Origin: Hyphomicrobiales bacterium
GTDB taxonomy: Bacteria > Pseudomonadota > Alphaproteobacteria > Rhizobiales > Xanthobacteraceae
DNA length: 64,000 nt
Direction: 5' to 3'
Assembly: GCA_013911975.1 (NCBI GenBank)
Contig: JACESF010000010.1
Location: forward strand, 1 to 64,000
Under the pieces are notes generated by a model. That model was not told the origin of the DNA. It was given only the letters and a program-made list of their open reading frames with translations, and searched no databases. The translations under genes were made by a program, and so were the position numbers. Shown piece after piece: positions 30,413 through 38,907 of the stretch; the first letter of the stretch is position 1, and each line of letters begins with the position of its first letter.

Positions 30413-32620
30413 ATGATGCGCCAATACGAGCTTGTCGACCGCGTCCGCCGGTACAATCCTGATACCGACGAGGCGCTGCTCGACCGCGCTTACGTGTATG
30501 CCATGCGCGCGCACGGCACCCAGCTGCGCGCGTCCGGCGATCCCTATTTCTCCCATCCCCTGGAAGTGGCTGCGATCCTGACGGATCTGGAGCTGGACGA
30601 CGCCACCATCGTCGCGGCCCTGCTGCATGACACCATCGAGGATACGGGGGCGACGCGGGCCGAGATCGAGAAGCTGTTCGGCACCCAGATCGCCGACCTC
30701 GTCGAGGGCCTCACCAAGATCAAGAAGCTGGACCTCGTGTCCAAGCAGGCGAAGCAGGCGGAAAACCTGCGCAAGCTGCTGCTCGCCATCGCCGACGACG
30801 TGCGCGTGCTGCTGGTGAAGCTCGCCGACCGCCTGCACAACATGCGCACCCTGAAATATGTGCCGCAGGAGAAGCGGGACCGGGTGGCGCAGGAAACCCT
30901 GGATATCTACGCCCCGCTGGCCGCGCGCATGGGCATGCAGGACATGCGCGAGGAGCTGGAGGACCTGTCCTTCCGCCAGCTCTCCTCGGAAGCCTATTCG
31001 TCCATCACCGCGCGGGTGGAGGAATTGCGCGAGCGCAACGGGCCGCTGGTGGAGGAGATCGAGCGCGAGCTCCAGGCCGAGCTGAACGCACGCGGCATCT
31101 CCGCCCAGGTGTGGGGGCGCGAGAAGCGGCCCTATTCCATCTGGCGCAAGATGGAGCGCAAGGCCATCGGCTTCGAGCAGCTCTCGGACCTCTACGGGTT
31201 CCGGGTGATCGTGAAGTCCATGGAGGATTGCTACCGGGCGCTGGGCGTCGTGCACATGAAGTGGCCCATCGTGCCCGGCCGCTTCAAGGACTATATCTCC
31301 ACGCCGAAGCCCAACGACTACCGCTCCGTGCACACCACGGTCATCGGCCCCCGGCGCCAGCGCGTCGAGCTTCAGATCCGCACCCAGGATATGGACGACA
31401 TCGCCGAATACGGCATCGCCGCCCATGCGCTCTACAAGGACGGGTCCGGCGGGCAGGCGCTCATCCTCTCCAACGAGAGCCGCGCCTATGCCTGGCTGCG
31501 CAAGACCATCGAGAACCTCTCCCAGGGCCTGAGCCCCGAGGAGTTTCTCGAGCACACCAAGCTCGAGCTGTTCCACGACCAGGTGTTCTGCTTCACCCCG
31601 AAGGGCCGCCTCATCGCGCTGCCGCGCCGGGCGACGCCCATCGACTTCGCCTATGCGGTGCACACCGACGTGGGCAACACGGCGGTGGGCTGCAAGATCA
31701 ACGGCACCATCGCGCCGCTCGTCTCCGAGCTGAAGAATGGCGACGAGGTGGAGATCATCACCTCCAAGGCGCAGACCCCGCCCGGCGCGTGGGAGACCAT
31801 CGCCGTCACCGGCAAGGCCCGCGCGGCGGTGCGCCGGGCGACGCGCACGGCGGTGCGCGCCCAATATGCCGGGCTCGGCCGCAAGATCGCCGAGCGCGCC
31901 TTCGCCCGCGCCGGCAAGGCGTTTGCCGAGGAGGCCCTGGCCAAGGCCATGCCGCGCCTCGCCCGCACCTCCCTGGACGACGTGTTCGCGGCGGTGGGCC
32001 GGGGCGAGATCAAGACCGAGGACCTGATCCGCGCCGTCCATCCCGACTGGAGCGCGCCCCGCGCCGACGAGCGCGGCACCGGCGGGCGGGCGCCCAACGG
32101 CGAGGGCTGGTTCGAGCTGAAGAAGGGCCAGAACCTCAAGTTCAAGATCCCCGATGCCGAGAACCCGACGGCCATCCCCATCCGGGGCATCAACGGCGAC
32201 CTGCCGGTGCGCTTCGCGCCCAAGGGCGGCGCGGTGCCGGGAGACCGCATCGTGGGCATCCTGGAGCCGGGGGAGGGGATCACCATCTATCCCATCCATT
32301 CCCGCGAGCTTCAGCAGTTCGAGGACACGCCGGAACGCTGGCTGGACGTGCGCTGGGACGTGGACGAACTGACGGACGGCCGCTTTCCGGCGCAGATCGT
32401 GGTGACGGCGGTGAACGAGCCCGGCTCGCTCGCCCAGGTGGCCACCACCATCGCCGAGCGCAACGGCAACATCGAGGGCATCGCCATGCGCTCGCGCTCG
32501 CCGGATTTCACGGAAATGGTAATCGACCTCGGCGTCTTCGACCTGCGCCACCTCAACGGCATCATCTCGGACCTGAGAAGCCGCGCGGTGGTCTCCGGCG
32601 TCGAGCGCTCGAACGGATGA
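30413..32620 (+). CDS. rsh: Bifunctional (p)ppGpp synthetase/hydrolase (Rsh)
   Basis: It makes and degrades the stringent-response alarmone. Over 735 residues the order is: HD hydrolase domain (HDTIED near residue 73, [11 protein letters not shown] near 141), synthetase domain ([35 protein letters not shown], about 235-350), TGS ([31 protein letters not shown], in two parts), a linker, and a C-terminal ACT domain. The intact HD motif argues for hydrolase activity as well as synthesis, as expected for the single Rsh of alphaproteobacteria. It begins the long forward operon that runs to recO. Confidence 0.95.
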   Translation: MMRQYELVDRVRRYNPDTDEALLDRAYVYAMRAHGTQLRASGDPYFSHPLEVAAILTDLELDDATIVAALLHDTIEDTGATRAEIEKLFGTQIADLVEGLTKIKKLDLVSKQAKQAENLRKLLLAIADDVRVLLVKLADRLHNMRTLKYVPQEKRDRVAQETLDIYAPLAARMGMQDMREELEDLSFRQLSSEAYSSITARVEELRERNGPLVEEIERELQAELNARGISAQVWGREKRPYSIWRKMERKAIGFEQLSDLYGFRVIVKSMEDCYRALGVVHMKWPIVPGRFKDYISTPKPNDYRSVHTTVIGPRRQRVELQIRTQDMDDIAEYGIAAHALYKDGSGGQALILSNESRAYAWLRKTIENLSQGLSPEEFLEHTKLELFHDQVFCFTPKGRLIALPRRATPIDFAYAVHTDVGNTAVGCKINGTIAPLVSELKNGDEVEIITSKAQTPPGAWETIAVTGKARAAVRRATRTAVRAQYAGLGRKIAERAFARAGKAFAEEALAKAMPRLARTSLDDVFAAVGRGEIKTEDLIRAVHPDWSAPRADERGTGGRAPNGEGWFELKKGQNLKFKIPDAENPTAIPIRGINGDLPVRFAPKGGAVPGDRIVGILEPGEGITIYPIHSRELQQFEDTPERWLDVRWDVDELTDGRFPAQIVVTAVNEPGSLAQVATTIAERNGNIEGIAMRSRSPDFTEMVIDLGVFDLRHLNGIISDLRSRAVVSGVERSNG

Positions 32621-32631
32621 AGGAGGCGGGC

Positions 32632-33402
32632 ATGGGCGCGCGTGCGGGCGTACGGCTTGGCGTCAACATCGACCACGTGGCGACGGTGCGCAACGCGCGC
32701 GGCGGCGTGCATCCGGACCCGGTGCGCGCGGCGCAGCTCGCCAAGGCGGCGGGCGCGGACGGCATCACCGCTCATCTCAGGGAGGACCGGCGCCACATCC
32801 GCGACGCCGACATGGCCCGCCTGAAGGGCGAGGTGGGCCTGCCGCTGAATTTCGAGATGGCCGCCACCGACGAGATGGTGGGCATCGCGCTGCGCCTGCG
32901 GCCGAATGCCTGCTGCCTCGTGCCCGAGCGGCGCGAGGAGCGCACCACCGAAGGGGGCCTCGATGCCGCCGGGCAGGCGGCCGAGCTGGGCCCGCGCATC
33001 GCGGCGCTGAAGGAGGCGGGCATCCGCGTCTCGCTGTTCATCGCCGCCGATTCCCGGCAGATCGAAGCCGCCCGGACGCTGGGCGCCGATGTGATCGAGC
33101 TGCACACCGGCGCCTGGTGCGACCACCGGGTGGCGGGCGCCCGGGTGGAGAGCGACAGCGAGTTCCGCCGCCTCAAATCCGGCGCGGCCCGGGCCGGGGA
33201 ACTGGGCCTGGAGGTTCATGCGGGCCACGGGCTCGATTACGAGACCGCCGAGATCATCGCGGGCCTCCCGCAGGTGGTGGAACTGAATATCGGCCATTTC
33301 CTGGTGGGCGAAGCCATCTTCGAGGGCCTGGACAGCACGGTGCGGCGCATGCGGGCGCACATCGCCAAGGGCCATGCCCGCACCCTGGGGCATGTGGCGT
33401 GA
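32632..33402 (+). CDS. pdxJ: Pyridoxine 5'-phosphate synthase
   Basis: It condenses 3-amino-1-hydroxyacetone phosphate with deoxyxylulose 5-phosphate to pyridoxine phosphate. At 256 residues the TIM barrel has blocks [58 protein letters not shown] and [10 protein letters not shown] chose the ATG at 32632 because GGAGG lies five bases upstream. An in-frame ATG at 32617 overlaps the rsh stop and would add five residues. The gene is translationally coupled to acpS. Confidence 0.95.
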   Translation: MGARAGVRLGVNIDHVATVRNARGGVHPDPVRAAQLAKAAGADGITAHLREDRRHIRDADMARLKGEVGLPLNFEMAATDEMVGIALRLRPNACCLVPERREERTTEGGLDAAGQAAELGPRIAALKEAGIRVSLFIAADSRQIEAARTLGADVIELHTGAWCDHRVAGARVESDSEFRRLKSGAARAGELGLEVHAGHGLDYETAEIIAGLPQVVELNIGHFLVGEAIFEGLDSTVRRMRAHIAKGHARTLGHVA

Positions 33403-33833
33403 TCCTGGGCCTGGGCTCCGACTTCTGCGACGTCCGTCGCATCGCGCGCTCCATCGAGCGGTTCGGGGACCGTTTCCTGGACCGCATCTTCACGCCGGCG
33501 GAGCGGGCCAAGGCCGATCGGCGCGCCCGCCGGGCGGAAACCTATGCCAAGCGCTTCGCCGCCAAGGAAGCCTGCTCGAAGGCGCTGGGCACGGGCCTGA
33601 GCCAGGGCGTGTTCTGGCGCGACATGGGGGTGGTGAACCTGCCCTCGGGGAAGCCCACCCTGGTCCTCACGGGAGGCGCCGCCGCGCGTCTTCGGGCCAT
33701 GGTTCCGCCCGGATATGAAGCCTATATCGAACTGAGCCTGACCGACGAGGGGCCGCTCTGCGCCGCCCACGTCATCATCAGCGCCGAACCGCGGGGCGCC
33801 GGTTTCCCCGCTCAGCCAAGCGAGGGCGCGTGA
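33399..33833 (+). CDS. acpS: Holo-[acyl-carrier-protein] synthase
   Basis: It attaches 4'-phosphopantetheine from CoA to acyl carrier protein. The N-terminal metal-binding block [14 protein letters not shown] and the catalytic block [16 protein letters not shown] are both present. The start is the GTG at 33399, inside the pdxJ stop (GTGA), which places ILGLGSD at the N-terminus as in the family. The 144 residues include a ~12-residue C-terminal tail beyond the usual end. The pdxJ-acpS-lepB-rnc-era order is widespread in proteobacteria. Confidence 0.94.
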   Translation: MILGLGSDFCDVRRIARSIERFGDRFLDRIFTPAERAKADRRARRAETYAKRFAAKEACSKALGTGLSQGVFWRDMGVVNLPSGKPTLVLTGGAAARLRAMVPPGYEAYIELSLTDEGPLCAAHVIISAEPRGAGFPAQPSEGA

Positions 33834-34708
33834 ACCGCGTGACATTCAGGGACCTTCTGCTGCAGGGCCCGATCCAGCAGAGCCTGTTCCATGCCCGCTA
33901 CCTGGCGCTGGACATCCTGCATCACCGGCAGCGCAGCCCGGACCAGGAGAAGGCCGTCGCTGCCCTGCGCGCGTCGAAGGCGCCGCTGGTGGCCTTCACC
34001 GTGGCATTCAACGTGCCCCAGGCCATCTCGCTGCTGTCGGACGCCATGGCGCGCTTTCATCCCGGCGTGCCGCTGGTGGTGTGCGACAATTCCGACGACC
34101 CGGAGGCCCCGCCGGTTATCCGCGCCTATTGCGAGGCGGCGGGCCGCGTCTATTGCCGCCTGCCGCGCGCGCCGCTGGTGAAGAAGTTCTCGTCCCGCTC
34201 CCATGCCACCGCGCTCAACTGGACCCTGCACAATCTGATCGTGCCGGGCGGCGTGCGGCGCTTCGCGACGCTGGACCACGACCTCGTCCCCCTCGGGCCC
34301 GACGATCTGGTGGCCCGGCTCGGCGACCAGCCGTGCTACGGCTATGTGCAGCAGCATGACGGGCGCTCCCGCGCCTGGTACCTGTGGCCGGGCTATGCGC
34401 TGTTCGACCTCGACCGCATCCCGCTCCGCAAGGTGAATTTCGGCACCGACCGCATGCTGCGCCTGGATACCGGCGGGCGCATGTGGACCACGCTCTATCG
34501 CCACATGGACGAGACCCGGTTCCGGCGGGCGGAGATCCGCTCCGGCATCGTGCCGGGTTTCGGCGACGTGAAGCTGCACCACATCTTCGACGACTGGTTC
34601 CATGTGGGGCAGGTGAGCTACCGGGACGGCAACCTCAACGCCCTCGGCGTCATGCGCGCGGCCTTCGATGCCGATCCGGACGGCCTGATGGCGGCGACGC
34701 GCCCCTGA
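33830..34708 (+). CDS. Uncharacterised glycosyltransferase-like protein
   Basis: I do not recognise a named family. The 292-residue soluble protein begins at the GTG at 33830 inside the acpS stop (GTGA), so it is translationally coupled. A Rossmann-like start is visible: strand [11 protein letters not shown] (about 54-64), then [12 protein letters not shown] (about 84-95). An acidic cluster [16 protein letters not shown] follows at about 146-161. This resembles a GT-A fold with a DxD-type motif (DHD). A late block [18 protein letters not shown] could hold catalytic residues. There is no signal peptide or membrane span. The sugar and acceptor are unknown. It interrupts the usual acpS-lepB junction. 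Confidence 0.6.
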   Translation: MNRVTFRDLLLQGPIQQSLFHARYLALDILHHRQRSPDQEKAVAALRASKAPLVAFTVAFNVPQAISLLSDAMARFHPGVPLVVCDNSDDPEAPPVIRAYCEAAGRVYCRLPRAPLVKKFSSRSHATALNWTLHNLIVPGGVRRFATLDHDLVPLGPDDLVARLGDQPCYGYVQQHDGRSRAWYLWPGYALFDLDRIPLRKVNFGTDRMLRLDTGGRMWTTLYRHMDETRFRRAEIRSGIVPGFGDVKLHHIFDDWFHVGQVSYRDGNLNALGVMRAAFDADPDGLMAATRP

Positions 34709-34946
34709 CCGGGTTCCGTCATCGCGTTGCCCCACAAGGGCGAAGCGTCTATAGGAATTCACCGCACGGGCCCGGCTGGATCTCGGTTTCCGGACGGGCA
34801 GGCGGCAACGGCGCCGCGCCGCTCGACGGGTTTCGACCAGCGCGTGGCGCTGGGGGTGCCGGAGCCCACGATGTCGACGGCGCCGCCGCAGTCCCCCCAC
34901 GCGCCCGGGGGAGCAGGCAAGATTCTCGGAACCGACCGGACAGGCA

Positions 34947-35699
34947 ATGACCACGACTAGCGATTCGAAGAAGGACGGCGGTTTCCTGGAGACCGTTAAG
35001 GTCATTGTGCACGCTTTGCTGATCGCGCTGGTGATCCGCACCCTCTTCTTCCAGCCGTTCAACATTCCGTCCGGGTCCATGAAGGACACGCTGCTGATCG
35101 GCGACTACCTGTTCGTCTCCAAGTTCAGCTACGGCTATTCGCGCTTCTCCATCCCCTTCTCGCCGCCCCTGTTCACGGGCCGCATCTTCGGCGCGGAGCC
35201 CACGCGCGGCGACGTGGTGGTGTTCAAGCTGCCGAAGGACAACGAGACCGACTACATCAAGCGCGTGGTCGGCATGCCCGGCGACCGCATCCAGATGATC
35301 GAGGGCGTGCTCCAGATCAACGGCGTGCCGGTGAAGCGCGAGCGCCTCTCGGACGTGATGCAGGATGACGGCACCGGCCGCATGGTGCCCGTGAAGCGCT
35401 ACAAGGAGACCCTGCCCAACGGCGTCTCCTACGAGACGCTCGATCTCGTGGACAACGGCTTCTACGACAATACCCAGGTCTACAACGTCCCCGCCGGCCA
35501 CTTCTTCATGATGGGCGACAACCGGGACAATTCGGCCGACAGCCGCGTGCTGAGCCAGGTGGGCTACGTGCCGTTCGAGAACCTCATCGGCAAGGCGCAG
35601 GTCATCTTCTTCTCCATCGACGACCACACCCCCGCCTGGCAGATCTGGACGTGGCCCTGGACGGTGCGGTGGACGCGCCTGTTGACGTGGGTGCGATGA
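34947..35699 (+). CDS. lepB: Signal peptidase I
   Basis: It cleaves Sec and Tat signal peptides at the outer face of the inner membrane. Of 250 residues, there is one N-terminal membrane helix (about 17-35). Catalytic Ser44 is in PSGSMKDTL and catalytic Lys105 in DYIKRVVGMPGD; the final signature MGDNRDNSADSR is near residue 190. The ATG at 34947 follows a 238-bp gap from the glycosyltransferase-like gene. Its stop overlaps the rnc start (ATGA). Confidence 0.96.
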   Translation: MTTTSDSKKDGGFLETVKVIVHALLIALVIRTLFFQPFNIPSGSMKDTLLIGDYLFVSKFSYGYSRFSIPFSPPLFTGRIFGAEPTRGDVVVFKLPKDNETDYIKRVVGMPGDRIQMIEGVLQINGVPVKRERLSDVMQDDGTGRMVPVKRYKETLPNGVSYETLDLVDNGFYDNTQVYNVPAGHFFMMGDNRDNSADSRVLSQVGYVPFENLIGKAQVIFFSIDDHTPAWQIWTWPWTVRWTRLLTWVR

Positions 35700-36403
35700 C
35701 CGCGCCCGACGATCTCGCCGTCCTGGAGGCCCGGATCGGCCATGCCTTCGCGGACCGGGCGCTGATCGATCTGGCCCTGACCCATATCAGCGCCGTGAAG
35801 GGCGAGTCCCCGCGCGTGCGCTCCTACCAGCGGCTCGAATTCCTGGGCGACCACGTGCTGGGCAGCGTCGTCTCCGACATGCTGTTCCAGGCCTTCCCGC
35901 AGGCGGAGGAGGGGGAATTGTCCCGCCGCCTCGCGGACCTGGTGCGGGAGGAGGCCTGCGCGGAGGTGGCGGAGGACATGGACGTCGGCCCCTTCATCCG
36001 CCTGGGCGTGGGCGAGGCCCAGTCCGGCGCGCGCAAGCGGCGCACCATCCTTGCGGACATCGCCGAGTCGGTGGTGGCCGCGGTCTATCTGGACGGCGGG
36101 TATGAGGCCGCGCGCGGCCTCGTGGACCGGTTCTGGCGCGCCCGGCTGGAAGCGCCGCGCCGGCCGCTCCGCGACCCGAAGACGGTGCTCCAGGAATGGG
36201 CCCAGGCCCGCGGCCTCCCGCCGCCCGCCTATCGCGAGGTGTCCCGCACCGGACCGGACCATGCGCCCCGCTTCGTGATGGCGGTGGAGCTTCCCGGGCT
36301 GGAGCGGGCGGAGGCGCTGGGCGCCTCCAAGCAGGATGCGCAGAAGGCGGCGGCCGCCGCCTTCCTGGCCCGCGAGGGCGTGAGCGAAGGGAGCGAGGCA
36401 TGA
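35696..36403 (+). CDS. rnc: Ribonuclease III
   Basis: It cleaves double-stranded RNA, including rRNA precursors. Of 235 residues, the RNase III domain (about 6-155) holds the signature RLEFLGDHVLG with Glu48 and Asp52, and LADIAESVVAAVYLDGG with the second acidic pair. The dsRNA-binding domain (about 160-228) ends GASKQDAQKAAAAAFL. The ATG at 35696 overlaps the lepB stop by ATGA, and its own stop overlaps era the same way. Confidence 0.96.
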   Translation: MTAPDDLAVLEARIGHAFADRALIDLALTHISAVKGESPRVRSYQRLEFLGDHVLGSVVSDMLFQAFPQAEEGELSRRLADLVREEACAEVAEDMDVGPFIRLGVGEAQSGARKRRTILADIAESVVAAVYLDGGYEAARGLVDRFWRARLEAPRRPLRDPKTVLQEWAQARGLPPPAYREVSRTGPDHAPRFVMAVELPGLERAEALGASKQDAQKAAAAAFLAREGVSEGSEA

Positions 36404-37554
36404 TCGCGGACGAGGGGCGCAAGCCGGGCGAGGGCCCGGACGAGCGCGAGGAGGACGCGGTGGCGGCCGAGGCGCACGAAACGCCGGAACAGGACGGTCC
36501 AGGCGAGACCGGCGCGGAACAGAACGCATCCGACGCGGAACACGCGGACGATCCGGCGGACGCGGACGCGTTCGACGACGACGATTTCGACGACGAGGAC
36601 GATGAGGACGAGGACGCGGAGGACGGTCCCCGGACCCTCCCGCCGGCCCCGGACGGGCCGACCCGCTGCGGCTTCGTGGCCCTGCTGGGCGCGCCCAATG
36701 CGGGCAAGTCCACCCTCACCAATGCCTTGGTGGGCACCAAGGTCTCCATCGTCTCGCACAAGGTGCAGACCACCCGCGCCATCGTGCGCGGCATCCTGCT
36801 GGACGGCTCCGCCCAGGTGGTTCTGGTGGACACGCCCGGCATCTTCTCGCCCCGCCGCCGGCTGGAGCGGGCCATGGTCTCCACCGCCTGGACCAGCGCC
36901 GCCGACGCGGACCTCGTGGCGCTGCTGATCGACGCCAAGCGGGGCCTCGATCCCGACGTGGAAGCGCTGCTGGAGCCCCTGTCCCAGGTGCGCCGGCCCC
37001 GCGCGCTGATCCTCAACAAGATCGACCTGATCCGCCGCGACACGTTGCTGGCGCTCACCGCGAAGATCACCGAGCGCCTCGCCTTCGACCGGGTGTTCAT
37101 GATCTCAGCGCTGACCGGCGACGGCGTGGACGACCTGAAGTCCTGGCTCGCCCACCATGTGCCGGAAGGCCCCTGGCTCTATCCGGAGGACCAGATCACC
37201 GATGCCCCCATGCGCATGCTGGCGGCGGAAGTGACCCGGGAAAAGCTGTTCCTGCGCCTCCACGACGAGCTGCCCTACCGCTCCACCGTCGAGACGGACT
37301 CCTGGAAGGAATTGCGCGACGGCTCGGTCCGCATCGAGCAGACCATCTTCGTGGAGCGCGAGAGCCAGCGGAAGATCGTGCTCGGCAAGGGCGGCTCCAC
37401 CATCAAGGCCATCTCGTCCGAAGCGCGGGCGGAGATCGCGGAGATCACCGAGCAGAAGGTGCACCTGTTCCTGTTCGTGAAGGTGCGCGAGAATTGGGCC
37501 GACGATCCCGAGCGCTATCGCGAGATGGGCCTGGAATTCCCTAGGGGAGACTGA
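36400..37554 (+). CDS. era: GTPase Era with long acidic N-terminal extension
   Basis: Era is an essential GTPase that binds 16S rRNA during 30S maturation. The 384 residues exceed the usual ~300. Residues 1-88 are an extra, mostly disordered, strongly acidic region, with an almost unbroken Asp/Glu run at about 59-75. The GTPase domain starts at ~89 with G1 GAPNAGKST (97-105), G3 VDTPG and G4 LNKIDL. The C-terminal KH domain contains LGKGGSTIKAISSEA. The ATG at 36400 lies in the rnc stop (ATGA). No good alternative start is apparent nearer the GTPase domain, so the extension is likely translated. Confidence 0.94.
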   Translation: MIADEGRKPGEGPDEREEDAVAAEAHETPEQDGPGETGAEQNASDAEHADDPADADAFDDDDFDDEDDEDEDAEDGPRTLPPAPDGPTRCGFVALLGAPNAGKSTLTNALVGTKVSIVSHKVQTTRAIVRGILLDGSAQVVLVDTPGIFSPRRRLERAMVSTAWTSAADADLVALLIDAKRGLDPDVEALLEPLSQVRRPRALILNKIDLIRRDTLLALTAKITERLAFDRVFMISALTGDGVDDLKSWLAHHVPEGPWLYPEDQITDAPMRMLAAEVTREKLFLRLHDELPYRSTVETDSWKELRDGSVRIEQTIFVERESQRKIVLGKGGSTIKAISSEARAEIAEITEQKVHLFLFVKVRENWADDPERYREMGLEFPRGD

Positions 37555-37561
37555 CGCCACC

Positions 37562-38287
37562 GTGGAATGGAGCGACGAAGGCCTCGTCACCGGCGTGCGC
37601 AGGCACGGGGAAACGAGCGCCATCGTCGAGCTTCTGACCTTCGCGCGGGGGCGCCACCTCGGCCTCGTGCGCGGCGCCTTCTCCCGGCGCCTCGCGCCCT
37701 GGCTCCAGCCGGGCAACACGCTCCACGTCATCTGGCGGGCGCGCCTCGAAGACCAGCTCGGCACCTTTTCCGTGGAGCCTCTGGCCCTCAGGGCGGAAGG
37801 GCTGATGCGGGCGGCCCATGCGGCGTTCGGCGTGAGCCACATGGCAAGCCTCATCCGCCTGCTGCCGGAGCGCGATCCCCATCCCTCCCTCTACCGGGTG
37901 TGCCAGACCATCCTCGACGCCTTCGAGCAGCCGCGCGATGCGGCGATCCTCATGGCGCGGTTCGAACTGGCGATCCTGTCTGAGCTGGGGTTCGGCCTCG
38001 ACCTCGAAACCTGCGCGGCCACAGGCGGCCGGGACGACCTCGTCTTCGTCTCGCCCCGTAGCGGACGGGCGGTGTCGGCCCAGGCGGGCGCGCCCTATGC
38101 GGAGCGGCTCCTGCCACTGCCGAGCTTCCTGCTGGCCAACCAGATCCGCCCCACGGGGCCGGAGATCGCGGATGCCTTCCGCCTGACGGGCCATTTCCTC
38201 TCGCGCCACATCATGGAACCGCGCGGGTTCGCCCTTTCGGACGCCCGCGCGGCGTTCATCGCATCGGTGGAGCGTCAGGCTCAGTAA
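37562..38287 (+). CDS. recO: DNA repair protein RecO
   Basis: This is the recombination mediator that helps load RecA on SSB-coated gaps. Its 241 residues show an N-terminal OB fold (MEWSDEGLVTGVRRHGETSAIVELLT) and a helical C-terminal domain. The start is the GTG at 37562; an ATG five bases later is out of frame. It lies 8 bp after era, and the era-recO order is conserved in many proteobacteria. Its 3' end overlaps the convergent small gene by 7 bp. Confidence 0.93.
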   Translation: MEWSDEGLVTGVRRHGETSAIVELLTFARGRHLGLVRGAFSRRLAPWLQPGNTLHVIWRARLEDQLGTFSVEPLALRAEGLMRAAHAAFGVSHMASLIRLLPERDPHPSLYRVCQTILDAFEQPRDAAILMARFELAILSELGFGLDLETCAATGGRDDLVFVSPRSGRAVSAQAGAPYAERLLPLPSFLLANQIRPTGPEIADAFRLTGHFLSRHIMEPRGFALSDARAAFIASVERQAQ

Positions 38288-38604
38288 TAGCCGCGCCCGT
38301 AGCCGTTGCCGTAGCCGGGCCCGCCGCCCCAGCCATAGCGCGGGCCGGGACGCGGGCCGGGGCCATAGCCGTAATTGTTGTATCCGCGCGGCGGACCCAC
38401 CCAGACATTGCGGCAGTTCATGACCTGCACCGGGCCACGCCAGATCGGCCGGCACACGCGGCGCCACCGCACGTCCTCGGTGATGTTCGACACGGACCCG
38501 CCCGCCGGATTGACAGGCTTCAGCGGGGTCGCATTGGCGCCGGTGGCCATGGCCGTCAGGCCGAGCGCCGCCGCGCCGCAAAAAGCAAGGACAAGTCGTT
38601 TCAT
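38281..38604 (-). CDS. Small secreted Gly/Tyr/Pro-rich protein
   Basis: This 107-residue protein has a Sec signal peptide (about 1-25, MKRLVLAFCGAAALGLTAMA). The short middle region has two Cys (RVCRPIW and MNCRNVW), and the tail from about residue 72 is rich in GYG, GPG and GYY. Similar small exported proteins are common in Hyphomicrobiales and lack an assigned function. Its 5' side is an AT-rich region likely to hold its promoter. It converges on recO and overlaps it by 7 bp. Confidence 0.7.
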   Translation of the reverse strand: MKRLVLAFCGAAALGLTAMATGANATPLKPVNPAGGSVSNITEDVRWRRVCRPIWRGPVQVMNCRNVWVGPPRGYNNYGYGPGPRPGPRYGWGGGPGYGNGYGRGYY

Positions 38605-38907
38605 CTCGTCTCCTCCTGGAGAGTCTGAACGGTCGCGTATCCGCGTCCTATCGAAAGGTGAAACGACCGAATGTCATGGTTGTGTTCCCGAAAAACGTTC
38701 GACAAAAATTTCTTCTGCTCAAATCGGTGTTGAGATACTCGTTTTTTGAACATGCGTTCAGCATCGTAAGCGCAAATCAACGGTTCATTCAGCTTCGTGG
38801 CGGAGGCGGGGCGGGATAAGGACCAAGCGGTGCCGGAGGCATGGCGCACCGTGGCGGCGGGCCTCGCCGCCTTGTGCGGGAAGACTCATCGCGCTACTCC
38901 GGGAACC
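38605..38907. other. AT-rich divergent intergenic region upstream of parC (303 bp)
   Basis: No gene was found. Bases ~38660-38790 are far richer in A and T than the surroundings (AAAAA and TTTTTT runs), as expected of a divergent promoter region serving the small secreted gene (minus) and parC (plus). I could not assign a convincing -35/-10 pair. Confidence 0.5.

Noticed and set aside
30377..32551. A 724-codon minus-strand open frame antisense to rsh
   Set aside because: It is an antisense shadow of a fully conserved Rsh protein, with no ribosome-binding site and no recognisable domain.
34727..34960. A 77-codon open frame in the gap before lepB
   Set aside because: It overlaps the lepB start, has Pro/Ser/Thr-rich translation with no motif, and most likely lies in the lepB leader.
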